Below, piece by piece: positions 63,206-64,000 of a stretch of DNA of 64,000 bases. Within the stretch, counting starts at the first letter, position 1; every line of letters starts with the position of its first letter. The position numbers and the translations under genes were made by a program. Source of the DNA: Devosia litorisediminis (GTDB lineage Bacteria; Pseudomonadota; Alphaproteobacteria; Rhizobiales; Devosiaceae); the NCBI RefSeq assembly GCF_018334155.1, contig NZ_JAGXTP010000003.1, forward strand, positions 1 to 64,000. The letters are read 5' to 3'. The notes beneath the pieces were generated by a model. It was given only the letters and a program-made list of their open reading frames with translations. It had not been told where the DNA came from and did no database searches.

Positions 63206-64000
63206 CCAAAAATCCCGTTCTTCGCTTCGCCCCCAGCCCCAATGGACGACTGCACCTGGGTCACGCCTTTTCGGCGCTGGTGACCTGGCGCGCCGCCGAA
63301 GCGCTGGGTGGCACCACTTTGCTGCGGATCGAAGACATCGACCTCGAGCGGTGTAAACCCGAATTTGTCGACGCCATCTATACCGACCTTGCCTGGCTGG
63401 GTCTGGATTGGCCGACGCCGGTCATGCTGCAGTCCGAGCGCCTGGATGTCTATGCAGACGCCGGCAACCTTCTGCGCGATGCGGACCTGCTCTACCCCTG
63501 TTTTTGTTCACGCAGCCAGATTGCCGAGGCCGCAACCGAGACCGACCCCGACGGTGCGCCGCTTTATCCCGGCACCTGCAGACACCTTGATCGGGGCGAG
63601 CAGATCGAACGGCTTGAGCGCGGCGATCCGGTCCAGTTCCGGCTCGACAGTCAAGCCGCCATGGCGCGTGCCGGCATGCTGACCTTTTCGGTGGTTGGCC
63701 CGCTGATCACCGATCGTCCGCAAATCCGCTATGCCAAGCCCGAGCGTTGGGGAGATGTGGTGCTGCAGCGCAAGGGCACACCGACCAGCTATCACCTCAG
63801 CGTTGTTGTCGACGATGCGGCCCAGGCCATTACCCACGTCACCCGGGGCCGCGACATGGAAGCGGCGACCGATCTGCATGTACTGCTGCAAATGCTGCTG
63901 GGCCTGCCCACACCAATCTACAATTTCCACCGGTTGATCCTGGATGATGCCGGCAAGAAGCTGGCCAAATCAAAAGGCTCGCCATCGCTGGCGAGCCTGC
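63190..64000 (+). CDS. gluQ: glutamyl-Q tRNA(Asp) synthetase (GluQRS), truncated by the window edge
   Basis: GluQRS charges glutamate onto the queuosine base of tRNA-Asp. 270 codons are present and the 3' end is outside the window. From GTG at 63190 (AAGG six bases upstream) the class I motif HLGH lies at 22-25, the substrate segment LLRIEDIDLERCKPEF follows, a zinc-type cysteine set is in YPCFCSR and YPGTCRH, and the second signature reads KLAKS (257-261) where KLSKS is usual. Length and the Cys set separate it from GltX. It was read directly from the sequence, as it has no ATG start. Confidence 0.9.
   Translation, partial: MSKHPSKNPVLRFAPSPNGRLHLGHAFSALVTWRAAEALGGTTLLRIEDIDLERCKPEFVDAIYTDLAWLGLDWPTPVMLQSERLDVYADAGNLLRDADLLYPCFCSRSQIAEAATETDPDGAPLYPGTCRHLDRGEQIERLERGDPVQFRLDSQAAMARAGMLTFSVVGPLITDRPQIRYAKPERWGDVVLQRKGTPTSYHLSVVVDDAAQAITHVTRGRDMEAATDLHVLLQMLLGLPTPIYNFHRLILDDAGKKLAKSKGSPSLASL

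Overview
The window is GC-rich, compact, almost entirely coding chromosomal DNA from an alphaproteobacterium, most likely Hyphomicrobiales and plausibly Devosiaceae (Devosia or Pelagibacterium). That placement is inference from gene content and order: lysC-ptsP-prfA-prmC, a DUF4167 protein, CarD, cobS/cobT beside a J-domain protein and BolA, aroK-aroB next to xerD, secA beside a parvulin and argJ-GNAT-mutT, an Omp25-like porin and GluQRS. No insertion sequence, prophage, integrase, CRISPR array or plasmid gene was seen.

Layout. 1-8.4 kb: a possible gene remnant at the left edge, a long non-coding stretch, an M23 peptidase, a VOC-MFS pair, clpB and a DUF4167 gene. 8.4-18 kb: the minus-strand lysC-ptsP-prfA-prmC run, then ubiG, two small unknown genes and ilvD. 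18-23 kb: aldo-keto reductase, a comF-grxC-nitrilase-DUF1178 cluster, a BioC-like methyltransferase and carD. 23-31.5 kb: phytase-like esterase, cobT, cobS, J-domain protein, bolA, aroB, aroK, a small membrane protein and xerD. 31.5-40 kb: accA, an L,D-transpeptidase lipoprotein, an AAC(3)-like acetyltransferase with a YrhK protein, an HxlR/DoxX pair, a GH3 beta-glucosidase, tRNA-Arg(CCT) and a GNAT. 40-45 kb: envelope genes (CAP lipoprotein, TusA, D,D-carboxypeptidase, SNase-like protein, M48 lipoprotein, a lone Flp pilin). 44.7-52.3 kb: mutT-GNAT-argJ, a TetR with a small membrane protein, a parvulin and secA. 52.3-64 kb: a TetR-SDR-peroxiredoxin operon, MATE pump, AzlCD, tRNA-Leu(CAA), porin, MarR/EamA pair, DUF72, DsbB, HNH protein, hydrolase, AlkA and GluQRS cut by the right edge.

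How the genes work together. Most encode housekeeping functions: amino-acid and cofactor synthesis (lysC, ilvD, argJ, aroKB, cobST, ubiG), translation (prfA, prmC, gluQ, two tRNAs), secretion and folding (secA, parvulin, clpB, dsbB), cell-wall remodelling (M23, D,D-carboxypeptidase, L,D-transpeptidase) and membrane lipid synthesis (accA). Between these sit four small modules, each a one-component regulator next to a membrane or redox gene with palindromes visible in the control region: HxlR/DoxX, TetR/75-aa membrane protein, TetR-SDR-peroxiredoxin and MarR/EamA.

No clear new multi-gene system was found. The more unusual points are: a paired-operator TetR switch over an unrecognised small membrane protein; an SDR that seems to lack its catalytic Tyr/Lys inside a redox operon; a palindromic pentamer run before ilvD; a CTG start proposed for prmC; a mini-ORF or frameshift at the M23 start; and four convergent gene pairs whose stop codons share one CTAG.
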